The notes below the pieces were generated by a model, which ran no database searches, was not told the DNA's origin, and worked only from the letters and a program-made list of their open reading frames with translations. 8,743 bases of DNA from positions 1 through 8,743 of the forward strand of contig CALAIJ010000259.1 of NCBI GenBank assembly GCA_937923365.1, in the 5' to 3' direction. Both the position numbers and the translations under genes were made by a program. This DNA comes from an uncultured Sulfitobacter sp. GTDB taxonomy: Bacteria > Pseudomonadota > Alphaproteobacteria > Rhodobacterales > Rhodobacteraceae. Within the stretch, counting starts at the first letter, position 1; each line of letters begins with the position of its first letter. Below are positions 1-7,466 of the stretch, piece by piece.

Positions 1-1
1 C

Positions 2-1183
2 ACCACGGTTGAGGGTCTCTGCACCCCTGACGGCACCCGCCATCCCGTGCAGGACGCCATGATCACGCACCACGGCTCCCAATGCGGGTTCTGCACGCCG
101 GGGTTTGTGGTCTCGATGGCCACGGCCCATCTGAACGGGGCAACGGACCACGATACCCAACTGGCAGGCAATCTGTGCCGCTGCACTGGCTACGCACCGA
201 TCATCCGCGCGGCCCGGGCGGCCGAAGACAAGCCCGTCCCCGAGCACCTCCTTTTTCTGGCCGAAACTCTTCCCGGAGGTCCGGAGGCAGAGCCTCCGAA
301 AAGCACCGCATCCGCGCCGGACGCGCCTTGCGTGTTTGTCCCATCCGGCAGTGACGCGCTGGCCGCGTGGTACATTGAAAACCCCGACGCCACCCTGATC
401 GCCGGGGCCACGGACGTGGGCCTTTGGGTGACCAAGCAGTTCCGCGATCTGGGCAAAGTGGCGTTCCTCAACCAATGCGCGGACCTGCGCGGCATCACCC
501 AGACGGAGGATGAAATCCGCATCGGTGCCATGACGACGATCAATGAACTGGAAACCGCCATCGCCCCGCTGCATCCGTCCTTTGCCACCTTGCTGCGCCG
601 CTATGGCTCGACGCAGGTGCGCAATGCGGCGACGATTGGGGGCAATATCGCGAACGGCTCTCCGATTGGCGATGGCCCGCCTGCGCTGATTGCGCTGAAC
701 GCCACGTTGCATCTGCGCTGTGGCGACGCCCGTCGCAGTCTCCCGCTTGAGGAGTTCTTTCTGGCCTACAGCAAACAAGACCGCGCGCGCGGCGAATTTG
801 TCGAAGCCGTCAGCATCCCAAAACAGACCGACACCCTGCGCTGCTACAAGCTTAGCAAGCGGTTTGATCAGGATATCTCGGCGGTTTGCGGCTGCCTGTC
901 TTTGACCCTTGAAGCGGGCCGGATCACGACGGCACGCGTGGCCTTTGGCGGCATGGCAGGCACGCCTATGCGCGCAGCCAAAGCGGAGGCAGCCCTTGTC
1001 GGTCAGCCCTTTTCAGAGGCCACGATGCGGGTCGCAATGCAGGCCATGGCCGGCGATTTCACCCCGCTTTCGGACATGCGTGCCTCGGCCAGCTACCGCC
1101 TGCGTACAGCCCAGAATATGCTGCTGCGCTATTTCCACGATCTTCAGGGCACGGCGACTGACGTGCAATCGGTGCACGCATGA
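2..1183 (+). CDS. xdhA: Xanthine dehydrogenase small subunit (2Fe-2S / FAD), 5'-truncated
   Basis: This subunit passes electrons from the molybdenum centre in XdhB through two 2Fe-2S clusters to FAD and then to NAD+. The frame is open from base 2, so the gene enters from the left edge. The GTG at 47 is an internal Val codon, because the residues before it (TTVEGL...HP) read as normal family sequence. The second iron-sulfur motif is visible as CGFC (codons at 83 and 92) and NLCRCTGY (Cys codons at 176 and 182). The first cluster motif is missing only because it lies off-window. The FAD domain follows, with an AGATDVG motif near 400-423 and a [19 protein letters not shown] segment near 617-673. 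The CO-dehydrogenase-flavoprotein C-terminal domain runs to the stop. About 394 residues are present, and I estimate some 80 are missing at the N-terminus. The TGA overlaps the xdhB ATG by 4 bases. The assignment is secure; the true start cannot be seen. Confidence 0.96.
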   Translation, partial: TTVEGLCTPDGTRHPVQDAMITHHGSQCGFCTPGFVVSMATAHLNGATDHDTQLAGNLCRCTGYAPIIRAARAAEDKPVPEHLLFLAETLPGGPEAEPPKSTASAPDAPCVFVPSGSDALAAWYIENPDATLIAGATDVGLWVTKQFRDLGKVAFLNQCADLRGITQTEDEIRIGAMTTINELETAIAPLHPSFATLLRRYGSTQVRNAATIGGNIANGSPIGDGPPALIALNATLHLRCGDARRSLPLEEFFLAYSKQDRARGEFVEAVSIPKQTDTLRCYKLSKRFDQDISAVCGCLSLTLEAGRITTARVAFGGMAGTPMRAAKAEAALVGQPFSEATMRVAMQAMAGDFTPLSDMRASASYRLRTAQNMLLRYFHDLQGTATDVQSVHA

Positions 1184-3453
1184 GTGTCGCGAAACCCCTG
1201 CCCCATGACGCGGCCACCTTGCATGTGACGGGTGCTGCCGCCTATGTGGACGACATTCCCACCCCCGCGGGTACGCTGCACCTTGCCTTTGGGCTCAGCC
1301 CCGTGGCGGCAGGTACCCTGACCGCGATGAACCTTGAAAAGGTGAAGAGCGCGCGGGGCGTGGTCAAGGTCTTGACCGCGCCAGACCTGATCCACGACGC
1401 GGACACCTCCCCTTCGAACCATGACGAGCCGCTTTTGTGCACAGGCGACATCCACTTCGCAGGCCAACCGCTGTTTCTGGTCATCGCGACCTCGCATCTG
1501 GCCGCACGCCATGCTGCACGGCTGGCCGACATCGACATCGCAAAAGCCACCCCGATCCTGACTATCGAAGACGCCCTCGCCGCAGACAGCCGTTTTGAGG
1601 ACGGCCCCCGCGTCTTCCAGAAAGGCGACGCTGAAACGGGGCTGGGCACGGCAGACCAGACCTTGTCCGGATCCATCACCATGGGCGGTCAGGAACACTT
1701 CTACCTTGAAGGACAGGCCGCCCTCGCCCTGCCGCAGGACAACGGCGATATGGTGGTCCATTCCTCGACCCAGCACCCGACCGAAATCCAGCACAAAGTG
1801 GCTCATGCGCTTGGCAAGCCGATGCATGCCGTGCGGGTAGAAACCCGCCGCATGGGCGGTGGCTTTGGCGGCAAGGAAAGCCAGGGCAACGCGCTGGCTG
1901 TGGCCTGCGCCATTGCCGCCAGCATGACAGGGCGTGCGTGCAAGATGCGCTATGATCGCGATGACGATATGATCATCACCGGCAAGCGCCATGATTTCCG
2001 CATCGATTATGCCGTGGGGTTCAAAGCAAGCGGCCGTCTGACCGCATTGGACGTGACCCACTATACCCGCTGTGGCTGGTCGATGGACCTCAGCCTGCCT
2101 GTGGCGGACCGTGCAATGCTGCACAGCGATAACGCCTACCATCTGGACAATATCCGCATCACCTCGCACCGTTTGCGCACGAACATGTGCTCGGCCACTG
2201 CCTATCGCGGGTTTGGCGGCCCCCAAGGCATGCTGGGGATCGAAGCGGTGATGGATCATGTAGCCCGGCACCTTGGGCTGGACCCTTTGACGGTGCGCCG
2301 CGCGAACTACTACGCGGATGGCGCGGCGGGTCAGACAACCCCTTACCACCAGCCTGTAACGGATTGCATCATTGGCGCGCTGACAGATCAACTTGAGACG
2401 TCCTGTGATTACGCCCAGCGCCGTGCGGGCATCGCGAAATGGAACGCGGCAAACCCGCTTTTGAAGCGGGGCATCGCGCTGACACCCGTCAAATTCGGCA
2501 TTTCCTTCACGCTGACCCATCTCAATCAGGCGGGCGCCCTGGTGCATGTCTATCAGGACGGCTCCATCCAGTTGAACCACGGCGGAACGGAGATGGGCCA
2601 GGGCCTGTTCCAGAAGGTCGCCCAGGTTGCCGCCTCCCGTTTCGGGGTACCGCTTGAGACGATCAAGATCACTGCGACGGACACGGGCAAAGTGCCCAAC
2701 ACATCGGCCACCGCCGCCTCCTCCGGGTCGGACCTGAACGGTATGGCGGTCCGCAATGCCTGCGATGAGATCCGCGCGCGGATCAAAGAGCACCTCGCGA
2801 CAAAACACGACACCCGCGACATCACCTTTGCGGACGGCATGGTGCATGTGGGCGATCACAGCCTCACCTTTGCCGAGGCTGCGGCCTCCGCCTATCAAGC
2901 GCGCGTATCGCTGTCCGCGACAGGGTTCTACAAGACGCCGGACATCGAATGGGACCGGATCGCAGGGCGTGGCCGACCGTTTTTCTACTTTGCCTACGGG
3001 GCCGCCTGCACCGAGGTCGTGATCGACACGCTGACAGGCGAAAACCGCATCCTGCGCTGCGATATCCTGCATGACGCGGGCGCCTCGCTGAACCCCGCGC
3101 TGGACATTGGACAAATCGAAGGCGGGTACGTGCAGGGCGCGGGCTGGCTCACGACCGAAGAACTGGTCTGGGACGATGCGGGCGTGCTGAAGACCCACGC
3201 GCCGTCGACCTACAAAATCCCCGCCTGCTCTGACAGGCCGGATGTGTTCAACGTGGCCCTTTGGGACGGCGCCAATCCTGCCGATACGATCTATCGCTCC
3301 AAGGCGGTGGGAGAGCCGCCCTTCATGCTGGGCATCTCTGCCTTCATGGCCCTGCGGGACGCCGTTGCGGCCTGCGGTCCGGCCTTTGGCAATCTGCAAG
3401 CCCCGGCCACCGCAGAGGAAATCCTGAACGCTGTTGAAAGGACCCGCTCATGA
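1180..3453 (+). CDS. xdhB: Xanthine dehydrogenase large subunit, molybdenum cofactor-binding
   Basis: A 757-residue catalytic subunit that hydroxylates hypoxanthine to xanthine and xanthine to urate. Residues that align with characterised xanthine dehydrogenases are present: Gln198 (in SSTQHP, bovine Gln767), Glu233 (in GGGFGGKES, bovine Glu802), Arg311 (in [10 protein letters not shown], bovine Arg880), Phe345 (in YRGFGGPQ, bovine Phe914), probably Phe443 (in KFGISFTL, bovine Phe1009), and the catalytic base Glu712 (in KAVGEPP, bovine Glu1261). The Glu233/Arg311 pair is the purine-recognition pair that aldehyde oxidases lack, so this should be a true purine hydroxylase. The N-terminus ([12 protein letters not shown]...) is typical of the bacterial split enzyme, and the length is close to that of the Rhodobacter capsulatus subunit. 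The start forms an ATGA overlap with the xdhA stop and has only a weak upstream purine tract, consistent with translational coupling. It probably works as a cytoplasmic (XdhA-XdhB)2 tetramer, by family knowledge. Confidence 0.97.
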   Translation: MSVAKPLPHDAATLHVTGAAAYVDDIPTPAGTLHLAFGLSPVAAGTLTAMNLEKVKSARGVVKVLTAPDLIHDADTSPSNHDEPLLCTGDIHFAGQPLFLVIATSHLAARHAARLADIDIAKATPILTIEDALAADSRFEDGPRVFQKGDAETGLGTADQTLSGSITMGGQEHFYLEGQAALALPQDNGDMVVHSSTQHPTEIQHKVAHALGKPMHAVRVETRRMGGGFGGKESQGNALAVACAIAASMTGRACKMRYDRDDDMIITGKRHDFRIDYAVGFKASGRLTALDVTHYTRCGWSMDLSLPVADRAMLHSDNAYHLDNIRITSHRLRTNMCSATAYRGFGGPQGMLGIEAVMDHVARHLGLDPLTVRRANYYADGAAGQTTPYHQPVTDCIIGALTDQLETSCDYAQRRAGIAKWNAANPLLKRGIALTPVKFGISFTLTHLNQAGALVHVYQDGSIQLNHGGTEMGQGLFQKVAQVAASRFGVPLETIKITATDTGKVPNTSATAASSGSDLNGMAVRNACDEIRARIKEHLATKHDTRDITFADGMVHVGDHSLTFAEAAASAYQARVSLSATGFYKTPDIEWDRIAGRGRPFFYFAYGAACTEVVIDTLTGENRILRCDILHDAGASLNPALDIGQIEGGYVQGAGWLTTEELVWDDAGVLKTHAPSTYKIPACSDRPDVFNVALWDGANPADTIYRSKAVGEPPFMLGISAFMALRDAVAACGPAFGNLQAPATAEEILNAVERTRS

Positions 3454-4217
3454 GCGTGATCTATGTCGAGATCACCGCCACGCGCGGCTCCACCCCTCGT
3501 GACGCGGGCACGGTGATGCAGGTCACGGCCTTTGACAGCAGCGGCACCATCGGCGGCGGTGCGCTGGAATACGCGGCCATCGCCACCGCCCGCGAGATGT
3601 TGAAAAGCGATGCGCCAGAGATGACACGCAACTACCCGTTGGGCCCCAATCTGGGCCAGTGCTGCGGCGGCGCGGTCACGCTTCTTTTCAGCCGCACGCC
3701 GCGCCTTGCGGGCGACGCCGCGGGCTTCATCGCAGCGCATCCCCCGGTTAGCGGCCCGAAGCGCCATTTGTGGATCTGGGGCGCAGGCCATGTCGGCCGC
3801 GCGCTGGTCGCGCAAGCCCATCCCACCAAAGGCTTTGACATCACATGGGTCGACACCGCGCCCGAGCGTTTCCCCCGTGCCATCCCGCAAGGCGTGACCC
3901 GCATTCCGACCCGCGACATGCCCCGCATCGTCCCTTACGCGCCCAAAGACGCGCTGCATCTGATCGTGACCTACAGCCACGACATTGATCTGGCCCTTTG
4001 CGCCGCCTTGTTGCGTCACGGGTTCGGCTCTTGCGGCTTGATCGGCTCTGGCACCAAATGGGCCCGCTTTTCCAAACGGCTCTCGGCTTTGTCGCTGTCG
4101 CCCGAGGCCATCACCTGCCCCATCGGCGACCGCAGTCTGGGCAAGGAACCGGCGTGCATTGCCTCTGGCACGATCGCCGCCATACTGGCACAAGATGCGT
4201 GGAAGGAATCTGCATGA
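3450..4217 (+). CDS. xdhC: XdhC-type molybdenum cofactor insertion/sulfuration chaperone
   Basis: In Rhodobacter capsulatus, XdhC binds the molybdenum cofactor, supports its sulfuration and delivers it to XdhB without being part of the final enzyme. This 255-residue protein shows the family landmarks: TRGSTPRDAG near residues 11-20, TIGGGALE at 33-40, the cysteine motif GQCCGG at 69-74, a Rossmann glycine motif GAGHVG at 111-116, a YSHD segment, and the C-terminal GLIGS...K..RF and CPIG....GKEP..IA blocks. An in-frame TGA at 3435-3437, with no start codon between it and 3450, fixes the start at 3450. AAGGA at 3438-3442 is the ribosome binding site. The protein therefore begins almost directly at the TRGS block and lacks the roughly 15-20 residue N-terminal helix of longer homologues. 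It overlaps xdhB and the ATPase gene by 4 bases each. The cysteine desulfurase partner is not in the window. Confidence 0.94.
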   Translation: MSVIYVEITATRGSTPRDAGTVMQVTAFDSSGTIGGGALEYAAIATAREMLKSDAPEMTRNYPLGPNLGQCCGGAVTLLFSRTPRLAGDAAGFIAAHPPVSGPKRHLWIWGAGHVGRALVAQAHPTKGFDITWVDTAPERFPRAIPQGVTRIPTRDMPRIVPYAPKDALHLIVTYSHDIDLALCAALLRHGFGSCGLIGSGTKWARFSKRLSALSLSPEAITCPIGDRSLGKEPACIASGTIAAILAQDAWKESA

Positions 4218-5734
4218 CTGACACACCGCTCTTGCATTTGTCGGGCCTGACCAAGGCCTATCCGGGCGTGGTGGCCAATGACGATGTGTCCCTGACCATT
4301 GCCCCCGGAGAGGTCCACGCTTTGCTGGGCGAGAACGGCGCGGGCAAGTCAACGCTGGTGAAAATGATCTACGGATTGGTCAAGCCGGACACGGGCCTGA
4401 TGGAAATGCAGGGCGCCCCCTTTGCCCCGCCAGAGCCGCGCGCGGCGCGCAGTGCGGGCGTGGGCATGGTGTTCCAGCACTTCTCGCTTTTTGACGCGCT
4501 GAGTGTCGCCGAAAACATCGCCCTTGGCATGGAAAACGCGCCGCGCATGTCTGCGCTGTCTGCCCGGATCAAGGCCGTGTCAGAGACCTACGGCCTGCCG
4601 CTGGCCCCTGACCGCATCGTGGGCGATCTGTCAGCAGGCGAACGCCAGCGGGTCGAGATCATTCGCTGTCTGCTGCAAGAACCCAAGCTGCTGATTATGG
4701 ACGAGCCGACCTCTGTGCTGACGCCACAAGAGGTTGAAATCCTTTTCAAAACCCTGCGCAAGCTAAGCGCGGAGGGTACCGCGATCCTCTATATCTCGCA
4801 CAAGTTAGAGGAAATCCGGTCCTTGTGTGACACAGCCACCATCCTGCGGTTGGGTAAGGTTGTCGGCCACTGCATCCCGCGCGACACCTCTGCCCGCGAT
4901 ATGGCGGAAATGATGGTCGGCTCCGCCCTGAAAACGCCAACGCGGGCAGGCAAGGAACCCGGTGAGGTCGTCTTGGCATTGAACGGGCTTTCTGCGCGGT
5001 CGCCAAGCGCTTTTGGCATGCCGCTGCGCGACATCTCGGTGGAGGTCCGTGCCGGCGAAATCCTTGGCATCGGTGGCGTGGCGGGCAACGGGCAGGACGA
5101 ACTGCTGGCGACGCTCTCGGGCGAGATGCTGACCGCGGGCGGCATGATCCACTTTGGCGGCGACGACGTAAGCCTTTTGGGGCCCACAGCCCGCCGTGCC
5201 CGCGGCATGTTAAGCGCGCCCGAAGAGCGGCTGGGCCATGCAGCCGCCCCTGATATGTCTCTGACCGAGAACGCCCTGCTCACCGGTGCGGTGCGCGAAA
5301 AACTCGATACCGGCGGCTTCATCAACTGGAGCCGCGCGCGTGGATTTGCCGAGGCCATTGTCGAGCGTTTCGATGTGCGCACCCCCGGTCCTGCAAACGC
5401 GGCGCGGTCCTTGTCCGGCGGCAACCTGCAAAAGTTTGTCATTGGCCGCGAGGTTTTGCAACGCCCCGATCTTCTGGTGGTGAACCAGCCCACTTGGGGG
5501 GTTGATGCTTCTGCCGCGGCAGCCATCCGGCAAGCGCTGCTGGATCTGGCCGAAGGGGGCACTGCGCTGATTGTCATTTCGCAGGACCTCGACGAGTTGA
5601 TGGAAATCTCTGACCGCTTTGCAGCACTCAACGAAGGCCGCCTGTCAGAGCCGCGCCCCGCCGCCGGGCTGACCGTCGAAGAGATCGGCCTGATGATGGG
5701 CGGTGCCCACGGGATGGAGGTCGCCCATGTCTGA
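4214..5734 (+). CDS. BMP-family purine/nucleoside ABC importer, double ATP-binding protein
   Basis: A cytoplasmic ATPase of 506 residues with two fused nucleotide-binding domains, of the type found in B. subtilis NupO and similar nucleoside importers. Domain 1 is complete: Walker A GENGAGKST at 39-47, Q-loop Gln88, signature LSAGE at 139-143, Walker B Asp163-Glu164 (MDEPTS) and switch His196. Domain 2 has a degenerate Walker A (GVAGNGQDE from 288, no Lys-Ser/Thr), a good signature LSGGN at 400-404, Walker B changed to Asn424-Gln425 (NQPTWGVD), and Gln457 in place of the switch His. So only one competent hydrolysis site is expected, as is common in this family. The start at 4214 gives MTDTPLLHLSGL, overlaps the xdhC stop (ATGA) and has AAGGA at 4203-4207. 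The frame is also open further upstream, but that part reads as out-of-frame xdhC. The substrate (nucleoside or nucleobase) is inferred from the adjacent xdh genes. Confidence 0.93.
   Translation: MTDTPLLHLSGLTKAYPGVVANDDVSLTIAPGEVHALLGENGAGKSTLVKMIYGLVKPDTGLMEMQGAPFAPPEPRAARSAGVGMVFQHFSLFDALSVAENIALGMENAPRMSALSARIKAVSETYGLPLAPDRIVGDLSAGERQRVEIIRCLLQEPKLLIMDEPTSVLTPQEVEILFKTLRKLSAEGTAILYISHKLEEIRSLCDTATILRLGKVVGHCIPRDTSARDMAEMMVGSALKTPTRAGKEPGEVVLALNGLSARSPSAFGMPLRDISVEVRAGEILGIGGVAGNGQDELLATLSGEMLTAGGMIHFGGDDVSLLGPTARRARGMLSAPEERLGHAAAPDMSLTENALLTGAVREKLDTGGFINWSRARGFAEAIVERFDVRTPGPANAARSLSGGNLQKFVIGREVLQRPDLLVVNQPTWGVDASAAAAIRQALLDLAEGGTALIVISQDLDELMEISDRFAALNEGRLSEPRPAAGLTVEEIGLMMGGAHGMEVAHV
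5716..5721 (+). promoter_or_regulatory. Strong Shine-Dalgarno site GGAGGT
   Basis: GGAGGT lies five bases before the ATG at 5727, inside the last codons of the ATPase gene. It is among the best matches to the 16S rRNA tail in the window. It does not serve the annotated permease start, which is 125 bases downstream with its own AAGGA. It therefore either drives a real mini-gene from 5727 or is left over from an earlier arrangement in which a gene started there. Confidence 0.55.
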
Positions 5735-5849
5735 GGAGAAGCGGAATTTTTCAAAAATTCCGGGCCGTTTTCTTTCAAAGAAAACGCGCGGCGGTAAGAG
5801 TGCGCAGAGGGAACTCATGGGCAGAATGAAGAAGGACGACACGCGATGA
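5727..5849 (+). CDS. Possible 40-residue mini-protein or leader frame bridging ATPase and permease genes
   Basis: An ATG at 5727, preceded by GGAGGT, opens a frame of 40 residues that begins MSEEKRNFSK and ends MKKDDTR. It overlaps the ATPase stop by 8 bases (ATGTCTGA), and its own TGA overlaps the permease ATG at 5846 (ATGA). The middle is made of two DNA palindromes, which encode the similar peptides NFSKIP and RFLSKKT. The product would be very basic, with no membrane segment and no family I recognise. It may be a translated spacer that carries ribosomes through to the permease, the remains of an older gene start split by a repeat insertion, or a chance frame. The overlap at both ends plus the strong ribosome binding site argue for translation. 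They do not show that the peptide has a function. Confidence 0.38.
   Translation: MSEEKRNFSKIPGRFLSKKTRGGKSAQRELMGRMKKDDTR
5742..5762. repeat. AT-rich perfect palindrome 1
   Basis: A perfect inverted repeat with 10-base arms (CGGAATTTTT and AAAAATTCCG) around a single central C at 5752. It is strikingly AT-rich compared with its GC-rich surroundings. No T-run follows, so it does not look like an intrinsic terminator. It has the same geometry as the next palindrome, whose centre is 24 bases downstream, which suggests the two form one composite element. I have an unverified recollection of similar palindromic pairs between genes in Rhodobacterales genomes. Confidence 0.85.
5766..5786. repeat. 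AT-rich perfect palindrome 2
   Basis: A second perfect inverted repeat with 10-base arms (CGTTTTCTTT and AAAGAAAACG) around a single central C at 5776. It starts three bases after palindrome 1 ends. The two do not share an arm sequence, so this is a paired element and not a tandem duplication. Possible roles are mRNA stabilisation or RNase processing between the ATPase and permease messages, a bound protein or nucleoid site, or a mobile palindromic repeat. The sequence alone does not decide between these. Confidence 0.85.
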
Positions 5850-6928
5850 TCCGGCTTGAAAAGCGGCCACAGCCCAGCCGGATTTTTTCGCTGGCGACGC
5901 CGGTTCTGGCCGTGGTGGCCACCATGATCTTTGGCGGGCTGCTCTTTGCTGTTCTTGGCAAGGACCCGCTGGTCGCGATCCGCACGATCTTCTGGGACCC
6001 GCTGTTTGGCGAGTTTGCGTTCTATTATCGCCCCCAGTTGCTGATCAAAGGCGCGCCTTTGGTGCTGATCGCCATAGGTCTGTCCATGGGGTTCAAAGCG
6101 GGCATCTGGAACATCGGTGCCGAAGGGCAATACATCATGGGCGCGCTGTTTGGCGCAGGTGTGGGACTGGCGTTCTACCCGCTGGAAGGCTGGTACATCT
6201 TTCCGTTGATGGTGCTGGCCGGCGCGTTTGGTGGCTGGATCTGGGCGATGATCCCCGCCATTTTAAAAGTGCGCTTTGGCACCAATGAAATCCTCGTGTC
6301 CCTGATGCTGGTCTATGTGGCAGAGCAGTTTCTGGCCTCCATGTCGCTGGGCCTGATGAAGAACCCCGAAGGCTTCGGCTTTCCCGGGTCGCGCAATCTG
6401 CAGCAATACGAGAGCGCCTTTAACGCAGATCTGATCGCAGGCTCCGGCATGCACTGGGGTGTGGTGGCGGCGATGATTGCCGTGATCTTTGCCTACGTCC
6501 TGCTGTCCAAGCACCGCCTTGGCTTTGCCATCCGCGTGACGGGCGAGGCACCTCGTGCCGCCAAGTTCTCGGGCGTGAACCCCGCGCGGCTGGTGCTGTT
6601 CTGTCTGGGCGTATCGGGCATGCTGGCGGGGCTTGCGGGCATGTTCGAAGTGTCGGGACCCGCAGGTCAGGTGACGATCGATTTCAACGTGGGCTACGGG
6701 TTTACGGCGATCATCGTGGCGTTTCTGGGCCGCTTGCATCCCATCGGCATTCTGCTGGCGGGATTGCTGATGGCGCTGACCTACATCGGCGGCGATATCG
6801 CGCAATCCAATCTGGGTCTGCCAGCGGCGGCTATTCAGGTGTTCCAGGGGATGCTGTTGTTCTTCCTGCTGGCGCTGGACGTGCTGACCAACTACCGCCT
6901 GCGCTTCGGCACGGGAGAGGTAGCATGA
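5846..6928 (+). CDS. BMP-family nucleoside ABC importer, permease subunit 1
   Basis: A 360-residue inner-membrane permease of the branched-chain-transporter-like superfamily, related to B. subtilis NupP. It has a basic cytoplasmic N-terminus (MIRLEKRPQPSR), a first membrane segment near 16-38, and about eight to ten segments overall. Family motifs are NIGAEGQ at 89-95, GTNEIL at 145-150, and the cytoplasmic coupling loop GEAPRAAKFSG at 233-243 that should contact the ATPase. The start is forced: an in-frame TAA lies at 5795 and no start codon occurs between it and 5846. AAGGA at 5832-5836 is the ribosome binding site. Unlike the neighbouring genes it is separated from the upstream ATPase gene, by 111 bases holding the palindrome pair. 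Its TGA overlaps the next small gene (ATGA at 6925). It should pair with permease 2 to form the transport channel. Confidence 0.93.
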   Translation: MIRLEKRPQPSRIFSLATPVLAVVATMIFGGLLFAVLGKDPLVAIRTIFWDPLFGEFAFYYRPQLLIKGAPLVLIAIGLSMGFKAGIWNIGAEGQYIMGALFGAGVGLAFYPLEGWYIFPLMVLAGAFGGWIWAMIPAILKVRFGTNEILVSLMLVYVAEQFLASMSLGLMKNPEGFGFPGSRNLQQYESAFNADLIAGSGMHWGVVAAMIAVIFAYVLLSKHRLGFAIRVTGEAPRAAKFSGVNPARLVLFCLGVSGMLAGLAGMFEVSGPAGQVTIDFNVGYGFTAIIVAFLGRLHPIGILLAGLLMALTYIGGDIAQSNLGLPAAAIQVFQGMLLFFLLALDVLTNYRLRFGTGEVA

Positions 6929-7155
6929 TCGCGTTCCTCGACGGGTTCCTGTCTTTCCTCAAGCCACTGGTGGTGATCGGAATCCTCTTGGGGTTCGGCG
7001 CCGTCTTCTTTGCAGGCGGCGGGCTTGGCCTTTGGGCAGTGTTGAAACTGGTCGCCTTCGGCATTGTGATGAACTTTGTTATCTGGCTGGCCGCAAGGCG
7101 CTTGTGGCCCAACATCTTTGGCGCAGGCCACGCCACCGGCAAGGAGAAACCATGA
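6925..7155 (+). CDS. Small two-helix membrane protein inside the transporter genes
   Basis: A 76-residue hydrophobic protein that I do not recognise. Two membrane segments are apparent, near residues 14-34 and 36-57, joined by a glycine-rich turn (AGGGLG). An RR pair at 58-59 and a Lys-rich end (GKEKP) suggest that both termini face the cytoplasm. It has no signal peptide or cysteine. The gene starts in an ATGA overlap with the permease 1 stop, with a GGGAGAGG purine tract at 6913-6920, and its stop overlaps the start of the next small gene. Codon use looks like that of its neighbours. Its place between two permease genes suggests an accessory or assembly subunit of the importer, but this is inference from position only. 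Confidence 0.8.
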   Translation: MIAFLDGFLSFLKPLVVIGILLGFGAVFFAGGGLGLWAVLKLVAFGIVMNFVIWLAARRLWPNIFGAGHATGKEKP

Positions 7156-7466
7156 TGATCCTGCACCGATGGATGGCCCCGGGCATGGGCGTCGCGATGG
7201 GTCTGATGATGATCTGGATGCTGCACGGCGCCCTGACAGGTACGCAGACAAAAAGTGCAGCGGCGCTTGTGATCTTTGTCGCGGCGCACGCAGGTGTTGC
7301 CCTTGCGCTGGCAGGCAGCGCCCTTTGGGCCGCACGTTTTGCGCCGCGTCTGCATGCAAGGTTGAAACGCATGCACCGCCCGTCAAAGCGGCATTTGGCA
7401 ACGATGCTGCTGGCGGCCTTGGCAACCATGGGCATCACCCACCTTGTTCTGCACGGAGGCCTCTGA
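7152..7466 (+). CDS. Small three-helix, His/Met-rich membrane protein inside the transporter genes
   Basis: A 104-residue protein that I do not recognise, with three likely membrane segments (about 10-29, 36-60 and 82-101). The loop between segments 2 and 3 is strongly basic (ARFAPRLHARLKRMHRPSKRH), so it should be cytoplasmic. The first segment is rich in methionine (Met8, 12, 16, 19, 20, 23). Eight histidines are spread through the protein, several within predicted helices (His25, 46, 97, 101). AGGAG at 7142-7146 precedes a double ATG. The first (7152) overlaps the upstream TGA as ATGATG; the second (7155) has the more usual spacing from AGGAG and would give 103 residues. The stop overlaps the permease 2 start (TGATG). 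Like the 76-residue protein, it is probably an accessory of the importer, by position only. Confidence 0.8.
   Translation: MMILHRWMAPGMGVAMGLMMIWMLHGALTGTQTKSAAALVIFVAAHAGVALALAGSALWAARFAPRLHARLKRMHRPSKRHLATMLLAALATMGITHLVLHGGL

Noticed and set aside
47..49. GTG as the start of xdhA
   Set aside because: The frame is open to the left edge and the residues before it are normal family sequence, while the first Fe-S cluster must lie upstream.
1144..3399. A 751-codon open frame on the minus strand opposite xdhB
   Set aside because: It mirrors almost all of xdhB, and the translation is rich in Arg, His, Gly and Val with no recognisable domain. Long antisense frames are expected opposite GC-rich genes with G/C at third positions.
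3998..4213. N-terminal extension of the ATPase from an upstream start
   Set aside because: This stretch reads as out-of-frame xdhC, whereas MTDTPLLHLSGL at 4214 has a ribosome binding site and begins at the normal family position.
3291..4352. A 353-codon minus-strand frame opposite the xdhC region
   Set aside because: Low-complexity Arg/Ala-rich translation lying opposite three clear, overlapping plus-strand genes; no ribosome binding site or family match seen.
4789..5778. A 329-codon minus-strand frame opposite the ATPase gene
   Set aside because: Ser/Arg/Pro-rich antisense shadow of a well-supported ATPase; its start lies within the palindrome region only by chance.
5742..5786. Intrinsic terminator between the ATPase and permease genes
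   Set aside because: The stems are AT-rich with tiny loops and are followed by GC-rich sequence and not a T-run; termination here would also cut off the permeases.
7032..7151. Upstream starts for the 104-residue protein (7032) and for permease 2 (7076)
   Set aside because: The added residues are shadows of the preceding genes. The starts at 7152/7155 and 7466 have ribosome binding sites and stop-start overlaps.
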